From an uncultured Lachnospiraceae bacterium (GTDB lineage Bacteria > Bacillota > Clostridia > Lachnospirales > Lachnospiraceae), in NCBI GenBank assembly GCA_947382415.1, contig CANCYO010000100.1, positions 1-7,632 on the forward strand: a stretch of DNA of 7,632 nt. Reading direction: 5' to 3'. The notes beneath the pieces were generated by a model that had not been told where the DNA came from, did not search any database, and worked only from the letters and a program-made list of their open reading frames with translations. The position numbers were made by a program, and so were the translations under genes. Shown here piece by piece: positions 1-5,425 of the stretch (position 1 is its first letter; each line of letters begins with the position of its first letter).

Positions 1-354
1 GGGAGCTTTGACCCTGTCACCTTCGGACATCTGGACGTGATCAGGCGCGCTTCCGAAATGTTTGATGTATTGATTGTCAGCGTTTTGAACAATAAGGTAA
101 AGACACCGTTGTTTTCTGTGGAGGAACGTGTTAAGATATTACAGGAGGCCACGAAGGACATTCCCCAAAAGGATATGGACAGGCTGGTCAGCGTCGTTAT
201 AACAGAAATGAAGGCGCAAAAGAGCGTCCCGGAAATTGCCTGCAAAACACATGCCGACGAAGCGCTGGTGGAGCAGATCTGCCGGATCTATGCCACACAT
301 CCCGGAGTGAACGTGGACGGCATCCTGAACAGACTGGAGCTTCGCGGAAAATGA
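1..354 (+). CDS. 5'-truncated CoaD-like N-terminus fused in frame to an unrecognised small helical tail
   Basis: The frame is open from base 1, so the gene starts outside the contig. Residues 1-55 (bases 1-165) match the start of phosphopantetheine adenylyltransferase (CoaD), which adenylylates 4'-phosphopantetheine in coenzyme A synthesis. They carry the GSFDP motif, the nucleotide-binding TFGH motif (bases 19-30) and the conserved NNKVKTPLFSVEERV stretch. About 8-10 N-terminal residues are missing. From residue 56 (base 166) CoaD similarity stops. The remaining 62 residues are an acidic/basic helical segment with an HTH-like pattern (SVPEIA..., then EALVEQICRIY) ending in THPGVNVDGILNRLE, which I do not recognise. 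The CoaD core and its C-terminal ISSTxxR motif are absent, so this product cannot be a working CoaD. A separate start at ATG 175 is possible, but the nearest AAAGG lies only 2 bases before it. An assembly mis-join or a real deletion fusion would both explain it. The gene converges on the PatB-like gene with 28 bases between the stops. Confidence 0.6.
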   Translation, partial: GSFDPVTFGHLDVIRRASEMFDVLIVSVLNNKVKTPLFSVEERVKILQEATKDIPQKDMDRLVSVVITEMKAQKSVPEIACKTHADEALVEQICRIYATHPGVNVDGILNRLELRGK

Positions 355-380
355 CAGGAAAATGGCATAAAATGACAGAC

Positions 381-394
381 ATTCAGGCCTGAAT
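381..394. repeat. 14-bp perfect palindrome over the stop codon of the PatB-like gene
   Basis: ATTCAGGCCTGAAT reads identically on both strands and includes the TGA stop (383-385, minus strand). It lies in the short convergent junction. With no loop it is a poor RNA hairpin and there is no clean U-tract. It may be chance or a protein site. No conventional terminator is visible between the two convergent genes. Confidence 0.5.
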
Positions 395-1564
395 CACCTT
401 TCTGATCCGCTCCAACGCCTCCGCCAATATCACTCTGGGGCAGGCGACATTAATCCTCTGGAATCCTCTGCCCGCATCGCCGAATATTTTTCCGCTGTCA
501 AGCCACAGTCCGGCGTCATATATAATCCTGCGGTCCAGTTCCTCCGCGTCGATTCCGGCAGCCCTGAAATCCAGCCAGACAAGGTAAGTTCCCTCGGTAT
601 CAATCATTTTCACGGGTTTAAGCTTCTGATCTGCATAAGCTCTGACATATTCAATATTCTCTCGAATATAATCCATCATTGCCCCATACCACGCTTCACC
701 GTCCCGATAGGCCGCCTCTGCAGCCACCAGCCCCAGTGTGCTTAACTGACTGATCCCGGCTGCGTTCATCTGCTTTCTGAAGTCTGACCTGAGCTCCCGG
801 TTCGGAATAAAAATATTGGAAATAAGCATGCCGGCAAGATTAAAGGTCTTGCTGGGGGAAGTGCAGATCACGGACATGTCTTCAAATTCTTTCTTCAACG
901 ATGCAAAGACATGATGCTCTCCCCTGAAAATAAAATCATTGTGTATTTCATCGCTCACAACGATGACGCCATACTTCAGGCAGATATCCCCCAGCCGGAT
1001 CAGTTCCTCTTCAGTCCACACCCGGCCCACCGGATTGTGCGGATTGCATAGCAGGAACAGTTTGATCCGATTATCCCTGATCTTCTTCTCAAAATCATCA
1101 AAGTCAATATGATACCGATTGTCCTCCCCCAGAATCAGATCACTGCTCACGATACTTCTCCCGTTGTCTGTGATGACCTCCGAAAAGGGATAATAAACCG
1201 GCTGCTGAATCAGGACTTTATCGCCTGCCTCCGTATATGCCCTGACCGCCATGGCAAGGGCAAACACGATTCCCGGCGTCTTGACCAGCCAGTCTTCCTC
1301 CGGCGACCACGTGTGATGCCTCTCCATCCATCCGGCCACCGCTTCAAAATACTCTGTCCCCACCTCCGTGTAGCCAAAGATCGCATCCCGGGCTCTCTTT
1401 ACCAGCGCATCCTCCACATAGGATGAGGTCTTAAAATCCATATCCGCAACCCACAGCGGCAGCACATCCGCGGGCATCCCTCTTCGCACGGCAAAATCAT
1501 ATTTCAGGCAATTGCTGCCTCTTCTGTCTGTCACTTTATCAAAGTCAATATTTCTCTCCGCCAT
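383..1564 (-). CDS. patB: MalY/PatB-type PLP-dependent C-S beta-lyase (cystathionine beta-lyase)
   Basis: A 393-residue fold-type I PLP enzyme of the MalY/PatB branch of the class I/II aminotransferase superfamily, close to the family's usual length of about 390. Such enzymes cleave cystathionine, and often cysteine or cysteine S-conjugates, by alpha,beta-elimination to a thiol, pyruvate and ammonia in the cytoplasm. Visible motifs are LPLWVADMDF (35-44), CNPHNPVGRVW (173-183), the PLP-ring aspartate in SDEIH (D205), the Schiff-base lysine in SPSKTFNLAGM (K239) and the carboxylate-binding arginine region in QRINVACPR (R370). The ATG start is supported by AGGGGG five bases upstream. It is the last gene of the minus-strand thioether operon, 63 bases behind the gamma-family enzyme. 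Beta C-S lyase is secure at family level. The true substrate (cystathionine, cysteine, lanthionine or another S-conjugate) cannot be read from sequence. A plain aminotransferase is the less likely alternative. Confidence 0.9.
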   Translation of the reverse strand: MAERNIDFDKVTDRRGSNCLKYDFAVRRGMPADVLPLWVADMDFKTSSYVEDALVKRARDAIFGYTEVGTEYFEAVAGWMERHHTWSPEEDWLVKTPGIVFALAMAVRAYTEAGDKVLIQQPVYYPFSEVITDNGRSIVSSDLILGEDNRYHIDFDDFEKKIRDNRIKLFLLCNPHNPVGRVWTEEELIRLGDICLKYGVIVVSDEIHNDFIFRGEHHVFASLKKEFEDMSVICTSPSKTFNLAGMLISNIFIPNRELRSDFRKQMNAAGISQLSTLGLVAAEAAYRDGEAWYGAMMDYIRENIEYVRAYADQKLKPVKMIDTEGTYLVWLDFRAAGIDAEELDRRIIYDAGLWLDSGKIFGDAGRGFQRINVACPRVILAEALERIRKVIQA

Positions 1565-1569
1565 GACTG

Positions 1570-1575
1570 CCCCCT
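1570..1575 (-). promoter_or_regulatory. Ribosome binding site of the PatB-like gene
   Basis: AGGGGG on the minus strand ends five bases before the ATG at 1564. This fixes the start and allows independent initiation despite the 63-base gap to the preceding gene. Confidence 0.65.
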
Positions 1576-1589
1576 GCTCTTCATTCCGA

Positions 1590-1636
1590 CTTTTCTTCCA
1601 TGTCTATTCCATGTTTTGTTCCATGCTCTATTCCAT
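1590..1636 (-). repeat. Decayed ~24-bp tandem duplication across the stop of the gamma-family PLP gene
   Basis: On the minus strand a 24-base unit beginning ATGGAATAGAG (1636-1613) is followed directly by a 23-base near-copy (1612-1590) differing by one deleted G and two substitutions. Each unit holds two ATGGAA blocks, so TTCCAT appears on the plus strand at 1596, 1607, 1619 and 1631, at 11-12 base spacing. The first unit contains the Met-Glu-stop end of the upstream gene. The second repeats Met-Glu-stop in the same frame, downstream of the real stop. It looks like slippage or duplication at a gene end that lengthened the intergenic spacer. Confidence 0.7.
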
Positions 1637-2779
1637 TTCCGCAAACACCTGACCGAGTTCACCGATCAAATCTTCCACATCCTCTATCCCCACGGATAAT
1701 CTCAGAGTGCAGTCGGTGATCCCGTTTCTGAGCCTCACATCCTCCGGCACATCCGCATGCGTCTGGGTGGCCGGGTAGGTGATCAGGGTCTCGACGCCGC
1801 CAAGACTCTCGGCAAATTTGATCATCCTGACCTTTTTCAGAATCCCCAGGGCATGTTCCCTGGTATCAACCTGAAAGGTGATCATGGAGCCAAAACCTCT
1901 GGCCTGTTTCTTCATGATCTCATACCCCGGGTGTTCCGGCAGGCCCGGATAGATCACCCGGGTCACAATGCGCTGCTCCTTCAGCCAGCAGGCGATGTCC
2001 ATGGCGTTTTTCGCCGACTGCTTCATACGGATGCCAAGAGTCTTGATTCCTCTCATGATCAACCAACTGTCAAAAGGCGCAAGCCCAGCTCCGGTGGTCT
2101 TGATCAAAAAACGGAGCTTTTCACGGATATCCTCCCTGTTTGTCACCACAAATCCCGCCAGCGTGTCGTTATGGCCGCCCAGAAATTTCGTGCCGCTGTG
2201 AAGGACCACATCCGCTCCCAGATTAAGGGGATTCTGGAAATATGGCGATAAAAAGGTATTGTCTACGATGAGCAGCAGATCATGCTCTTTTGCAAGCTTC
2301 GCGATCCCGGCAATATCGGAGACATTCATCATGGGATTCGTGGGCGTCTCGATATAGATTGCTTTCGTATTGCTCCTGATATACTTTATAATATCATCTT
2401 CCGCACAGTTTACATAGGAAAATTCAATACCGTTCTTTTTAGATACATTGTCAAACAGCCGAATACTTCCCCCGTAGAGATCGGCCTCCGCGATCACATG
2501 ATCGCCGGGCCTGAAAATCTCAAACAACAGGGAGATCGCCGCCATACCGGATGAAAGCGCGCAGGCGTCTATCCCTTCCTCCAGCCCTGCCACGATCTTC
2601 TCCAGATGTTCTCTCGTGGGATTCTGCAGCCTGCTGTAATCAAATCCCGTGCTCTGCCCGACCTCAGGATGCGCATAAGTAGCGCTCTGGTAGATGGGGT
2701 AGCTGATGGCCCCATAGTTTTGTGTGATTCCTTCCGTTTCTTCCAGATGCAGACATCTGGTGGCGATTCCTCTGCTCAC
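1628..2779 (-). CDS. Cys/Met-metabolism PLP enzyme (cystathionine gamma-synthase / gamma-lyase family)
   Basis: A fold-type I enzyme of the Cys/Met metabolism PLP family (MetB, MetI, MccB, MetC, MegL). Members form or cleave C-S bonds of cystathionine, homocysteine or methionine, usually as tetramers. Numbering from the upstream ATG at 2818, the sequence shows YSRLQNPT (61-68, cofactor phosphate contact from the neighbouring subunit), LSSGMAA (88-94), DLYGG (113-117), the PLP aspartate in DNTF (D186), the Schiff-base lysine in HSGTKFLGGHND (K211), ESLGGVETLITYPATQTHA (337-355) and the carboxylate arginine in LRLSVGIED (R373). I prefer the GTG at 2779 (383 residues, the usual family length) because AGAGAGGG lies eight bases before it. 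The ATG at 2818 has only a weak AAGG 11 bases upstream. Its position behind a CysK/CBS-like gene resembles the mccA-mccB pair of Bacillus reverse transsulfuration, which favours gamma-lyase. Gamma-synthase with an activated homoserine is equally possible from the motifs. Confidence 0.9.
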   Translation of the reverse strand: MSRGIATRCLHLEETEGITQNYGAISYPIYQSATYAHPEVGQSTGFDYSRLQNPTREHLEKIVAGLEEGIDACALSSGMAAISLLFEIFRPGDHVIAEADLYGGSIRLFDNVSKKNGIEFSYVNCAEDDIIKYIRSNTKAIYIETPTNPMMNVSDIAGIAKLAKEHDLLLIVDNTFLSPYFQNPLNLGADVVLHSGTKFLGGHNDTLAGFVVTNREDIREKLRFLIKTTGAGLAPFDSWLIMRGIKTLGIRMKQSAKNAMDIACWLKEQRIVTRVIYPGLPEHPGYEIMKKQARGFGSMITFQVDTREHALGILKKVRMIKFAESLGGVETLITYPATQTHADVPEDVRLRNGITDCTLRLSVGIEDVEDLIGELGQVFAEME

Positions 2780-2787
2780 GATACAAT

Positions 2788-2795
2788 CCCTCTCT
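2788..2795 (-). promoter_or_regulatory. Strong ribosome binding site that selects the GTG start at 2779
   Basis: AGAGAGGG on the minus strand lies eight bases upstream of GTG 2779. It sits inside the frame that could start at ATG 2818, whose own upstream region has a poor SD. The site therefore argues that the first 13 codons of the longer frame are leader, not protein. Confidence 0.6.
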
Positions 2796-2817
2796 TTACT
2801 GAATTCATATGATTGCA

Positions 2818-2851
2818 TTGATATAATTGCCTTGATATAATTAATATAATT
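2818..2851 (-). repeat. AT-rich direct repeats between the CysK-like and gamma-family genes
   Basis: TTGATATAATT occurs on the plus strand at 2818-2828 and again at 2832-2842 (14-base period), followed by a partial third copy, ATATAATT, at 2844-2851. The block fills the intergenic stretch, which is far more AT-rich than the flanking genes. It may be a binding site, an internal promoter region (it contains TATATT-like hexamers on the minus strand) or simple repeat. No convincing -35/-10 pair is visible. Confidence 0.5.
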
Positions 2852-2865
2852 TAAAATGATATGTA

Positions 2866-3846
2866 TTATTTGTACATGTTGGTGGATAAGTATTTAAATG
2901 CGTTGTCCGCCAGGATCACGACAATATTTTTCCCCGCCGCCTCAGGTCTTTTGGCGATCTGCGTTGCCACCCAAAGCGCCGCCCCCGCAGACTGCCCCAC
3001 AAAAAATCCTTCCTGACTCACAAGCTTCCGCCCCGTCTCGTAGGCATCCTCCGCGATCACGTCAAAGCATTCGTCATAAAAAGTGTTAAACTGTTTAAAC
3101 AGGGACAGGACTTTGTCCTCCGGCACTCCGTCAAACTTTAACACGCCGTCGATGGTGTTGCGCTCCGGAAATGCCGGATCCTTCAGCGACTGACCCGCCG
3201 GCTGGGCTCCGATGATCTTCACATCCGGATTCTTCGTCCTCAGATAGGCAGACAGTCCCGACAATGTGCCGCCGGTTCCCACCAACTGCACCACATAATC
3301 CACCTTTCCCTCCGTATCCTCCCAGATCTCCGGGCCGGTTCCCAGAATATGCGCTCTGGAATTGGCCGGATTTGCACACTGGTCAATATAAAACCAGCCC
3401 TTTGACTCCGCAAAGCCTCTCATCACCTCTCCCAGCCGCTCCACGGAAAGTCCTGTTTTGAGCATCTCCATAAAACCGGGCACATCTGACACCTGCAAAA
3501 GCTCTGCCCCCAACGCTTTCAGAATCTGTGAGCGTTCAACCGAGACTCCGGGCTGGATCACCGCCACATAATGATATCCTCTGGCGTTTGCAAAGGTAGC
3601 CGTTCCAATTCCCGTATTCCCGCTGGTGTAGTCTACGATGGTCATGCCGGGCTTCAGCTTTCCCTCATACTCCGCCTCTTGGATCATATTGAGGGCAGCC
3701 CTGTCCTTCACGCTCCCCGAGGGGTTAAAATACTCAAACTTTCCCAGAATATGCCCCTGCACTCCCTCTGCCTCCTCGTATCTGTGCAGCCTTACCAAAG
3801 GCGTTTTCCCAACCAGTTCCGTGATCGAATGATAGATTTTTCCCAT
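2866..3846 (-). CDS. Divergent cysteine synthase / cystathionine beta-synthase-like PLP enzyme
   Basis: A 326-residue fold-type II PLP enzyme of the CysK/CBS/MccA family, which replaces the beta-substituent of O-acetylserine or serine with sulfide, homocysteine or another thiol. Visible motifs are the PLP lysine in NPSGSVKDR (K47), the substrate-carboxylate loop TSGNTG (74-79), QCANPAN (156-162), the phosphate-binding loop GTGGT (190-194) and the pyridine-N serine in GQSAGAA (S286). There is no C-terminal CBS regulatory domain. Two points are unusual: the usual GIGxGFIP substrate loop is replaced around residues 231-242 by IDGVLKFDGVPE, and the next segment (244-262) appears longer than usual. 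This suggests a changed second substrate. The gene begins 15 bases after the LanC-like stop, and its GAGGGGGAG site lies within that gap, indicating translational coupling. The family is secure. Whether it makes cysteine, cystathionine, lanthionine or another beta-substituted alanine is not. Confidence 0.88.
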   Translation of the reverse strand: MGKIYHSITELVGKTPLVRLHRYEEAEGVQGHILGKFEYFNPSGSVKDRAALNMIQEAEYEGKLKPGMTIVDYTSGNTGIGTATFANARGYHYVAVIQPGVSVERSQILKALGAELLQVSDVPGFMEMLKTGLSVERLGEVMRGFAESKGWFYIDQCANPANSRAHILGTGPEIWEDTEGKVDYVVQLVGTGGTLSGLSAYLRTKNPDVKIIGAQPAGQSLKDPAFPERNTIDGVLKFDGVPEDKVLSLFKQFNTFYDECFDVIAEDAYETGRKLVSQEGFFVGQSAGAALWVATQIAKRPEAAGKNIVVILADNAFKYLSTNMYK

Positions 3847-3847
3847 G

Positions 3848-3861
3848 ACCGCTCTCCCCCT
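3848..3861 (-). promoter_or_regulatory. Ribosome binding site in the 15-base LanC-like/CysK-like junction
   Basis: The whole gap between the LanC-like stop (TAG, 3864-3862) and the next ATG (3846) is a purine-rich GAGGGGGAGAG run plus a few bases. Such a compact junction is typical of coupled translation and supports one transcript for both genes. Confidence 0.6.
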
Positions 3862-5289
3862 CTACTGATAGTTATACTCCACAAGCTCTACATAGCTTTC
3901 GTTCTTTAATACTCCCGCCAGAGACAGTAAACTCCAGGCATTGCCCGCGGTGCCGATATACAGGCCCGAATAGCTGTGGACATCCTGTGGGATGGTTCTC
4001 CACCAGTTGCCCAGCCACCTTCTGGAGCCCGCCTGCCTGTAGATATCATCGGGACTGTCGTCCACATGGGACTGCCCGATCACGGTCCTTGCCGTGCGCT
4101 TTGCATAGTCTAAAAACTCTTCCTCACCCGTCAGCTTATACACCGACACAAAATGCTCCAACAGCCCCGGCGTACCGCAGCATAACGCCTGGCTCCTCCA
4201 GTAGCCCCGGGAATAATTTTCGGGTGCGCCGGCCTCGATAATCCCTCTCGAGAGCTTTTTTACCCAGTCCAGATACTCCTCTTCCCCCGTGATGCGGTAC
4301 AATGCTTCAAATAATAAAGCCGTTCCGGCCGGCCCGTGGCAGGAGCTGAGATAATAAAACTCCGTGGAGGGCCCTCTCTCCAGACTGTCCAGATACGGCA
4401 CAAGCACCGCACACTCGTCCCCCACGGCAATCCCCTGAATATAGGCCGCCGCATCTTTGGCCGCCTGCAAAAACACCTCGTCCTTCGAGGCCTGATACAG
4501 AATCGCAAAGATCCAGCCCACCCCCGAACTGCCATGGGCAAAATTGACCCAGAACACATCCGCGGGGAAATCAATGATGGTCAGGTCTACCACATTCCAA
4601 TATCTGCCGCCGCCCGGCGCGTCCTTCCCCTTTGACACGATATAACATCCCAGCGACTTTGCCGCCTCCAGATATCTGTTGTCCTTCGTCAGCTCCCATA
4701 TGGAGATCAGATACGTGACAAACCCGGCGTCCCCGCACAGATCGCCCTGTGCGCTCCAGTAAATCCCCTCCGGCGCCTTCTTTGCCGCTGCCAGAAGATC
4801 GTCGGCAACCTTTACCGCATACTCCTTATAGCTTGCCTCTCCGGTAATCTCATAGAGCTTCAAAACGAGATAGGCGCTCCCCGTAGGGCCGTTGTAATAC
4901 CCTATCGTCCAGCCCGGCATATTCTTGACATGCACCAGCTTATCCTGCACAGCCTTCGCATGATCCAAAGCCTTTTCATAAAAGGCGCTTCCCTCGTCCG
5001 TGGCTATGATATCGGCGGCGGCAGCCTTTGCCTCAAGCAGATATTCCTCTTTTCCGGTAACCTGATACAAACGCAGATAAAACAGTCCCACACCGGCTGA
5101 ACCGCCGTATAATGCCTTTTCGGTCAACATGGGATAATCCGAGAAATCTTCCGCGGAATCCGGGCTCTGCTCCCATCTTTTTCCAAAGGGCGTAAGCTTT
5201 TCTGTGGTTTTGATCCACCTGGCGGTCTCCTCGGCAATTGAGATATAATCCTCTGACTGATAAATCTTAAATAAATAATTTCCGGCCAT
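3862..5289 (-). CDS. Stand-alone LanC-like (lanthionine cyclase family) protein with CCG zinc motif
   Basis: A 475-residue cytoplasmic protein with no signal peptide or membrane segment. It holds seven repeats of a G-x-x-G turn followed by an amphipathic helix, often ending LYxxTGxxxY: near residues 61, 131, 182, 250, 315, 369 and 444. Seven such repeats are the alpha/alpha toroid of LanC and LanCL proteins, which activate a thiol on zinc and add it to a dehydroamino acid to form lanthionine-type thioethers. The family signatures are present in order: AHGSSG (H252), SCHGPAG (C317, at the WCxG position) and LCCGTPG (C370-C371, where most members have Cys-His). The predicted zinc set is thus C317, C370 and C371, as in CCG-type LanM enzymes such as ProcM. 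It is longer than NisC (about 414 residues). Its start has GAGGG seven bases upstream. It heads the operon of C-S-active PLP enzymes, and no dehydratase or precursor peptide is visible. A non-cyclase toroid enzyme is the main alternative. Confidence 0.8.
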   Translation of the reverse strand: MAGNYLFKIYQSEDYISIAEETARWIKTTEKLTPFGKRWEQSPDSAEDFSDYPMLTEKALYGGSAGVGLFYLRLYQVTGKEEYLLEAKAAAADIIATDEGSAFYEKALDHAKAVQDKLVHVKNMPGWTIGYYNGPTGSAYLVLKLYEITGEASYKEYAVKVADDLLAAAKKAPEGIYWSAQGDLCGDAGFVTYLISIWELTKDNRYLEAAKSLGCYIVSKGKDAPGGGRYWNVVDLTIIDFPADVFWVNFAHGSSGVGWIFAILYQASKDEVFLQAAKDAAAYIQGIAVGDECAVLVPYLDSLERGPSTEFYYLSSCHGPAGTALLFEALYRITGEEEYLDWVKKLSRGIIEAGAPENYSRGYWRSQALCCGTPGLLEHFVSVYKLTGEEEFLDYAKRTARTVIGQSHVDDSPDDIYRQAGSRRWLGNWWRTIPQDVHSYSGLYIGTAGNAWSLLSLAGVLKNESYVELVEYNYQ

Positions 5290-5296
5290 ATCGCTT

Positions 5297-5301
5297 CCCT
5301 C
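5297..5301 (-). promoter_or_regulatory. Ribosome binding site of the LanC-like gene
   Basis: GAGGG on the minus strand, seven bases before ATG 5289, within a purine-rich run. It fixes the operon's first start codon. Confidence 0.6.
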
Positions 5302-5315
5302 TTTCCTAGTGATTT

Positions 5316-5344
5316 GGTATGAATTCTATGTAAAGAATCATACC
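5316..5344 (-). promoter_or_regulatory. Imperfect inverted repeat overlapping the -10 and start region (operator-like)
   Basis: On the plus strand GGTATGAATTCT (5316-5327) and AGAATCATACC (5334-5344) pair over 11 bases, with one bulged base and a six-base spacer. The dyad covers the candidate -10 (5342-5337) and the predicted transcription start near 5330. Since it is only partly transcribed, it fits a DNA operator better than an RNA hairpin. Confidence 0.5.
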
Positions 5345-5365
5345 ACGGATTTACCGAATTGCATA
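5337..5365 (-). promoter_or_regulatory. Candidate extended -10 promoter of the LanC-like operon
   Basis: The minus strand shows TGGTATGAT, an extended -10 (TG-N-TATGAT, hexamer 5342-5337). Seventeen bases upstream is TATGCA (5365-5360), which matches the -35 consensus at only three of six positions. A weak -35 with an extended -10 is typical of activator-dependent promoters. The predicted start is near 5330, leaving a leader of about 40 bases. Confidence 0.5.
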
Positions 5366-5376
5366 ATCCGGATTTT

Positions 5377-5404
5377 CTATACTTATCTATAGGAAAAAGC
5401 TATA
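5377..5404 (-). promoter_or_regulatory. Overlapping CTATA/TATAG dyads, candidate LysR-type binding sites
   Basis: CTATA...TATAG (5377-5392, six-base spacer) shares its outer half-site with TATAG...CTATA (5388-5404, seven-base spacer), giving three half-sites in 28 bases. Dyads with ATA-type half-sites about 15 bases long are typical targets of LysR-type regulators. The first dyad is centred near -54 relative to the predicted start of the LanC-like operon, within the usual LysR footprint of about -75 to -35. The LysR gene ends just upstream at 5426. Confidence 0.5.
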
Positions 5405-5425
5405 ACCTGCCGTCCGTTCCGGAAA

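Noticed and set aside
175..354. A separate 59-residue gene starting at ATG 175
   Set aside because: The nearest SD-like AAAGG is only two bases from the ATG, the AGGAGG at 144-149 is 25 bases away, and the frame runs through from the CoaD-like part. Kept only as an alternative.
1757..2251. A 164-residue plus-strand open frame
   Set aside because: It is antisense to the PLP gamma-family gene, including its catalytic region, and shows no domain signature or ribosome site.
3131..3379. An 82-residue minus-strand frame with glycine-rich runs
   Set aside because: It lies wholly inside the CysK-like gene in another frame. Its composition is what a shifted reading of that gene gives.
3862..5289. 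A complete lantibiotic biosynthetic cluster around the LanC-like gene
   Set aside because: No LanB, LanM or kinase-type dehydratase, precursor peptide, protease or ABC exporter occurs in the window. The neighbours are amino acid sulfur enzymes.
5341..5364. Seven- to eight-residue leader peptide or lanthipeptide precursor upstream of the LanC-like gene
   Set aside because: ATG 5364 opens only eight codons, has no SD, no Cys with a Ser/Thr core, and lies upstream of the predicted transcription start.
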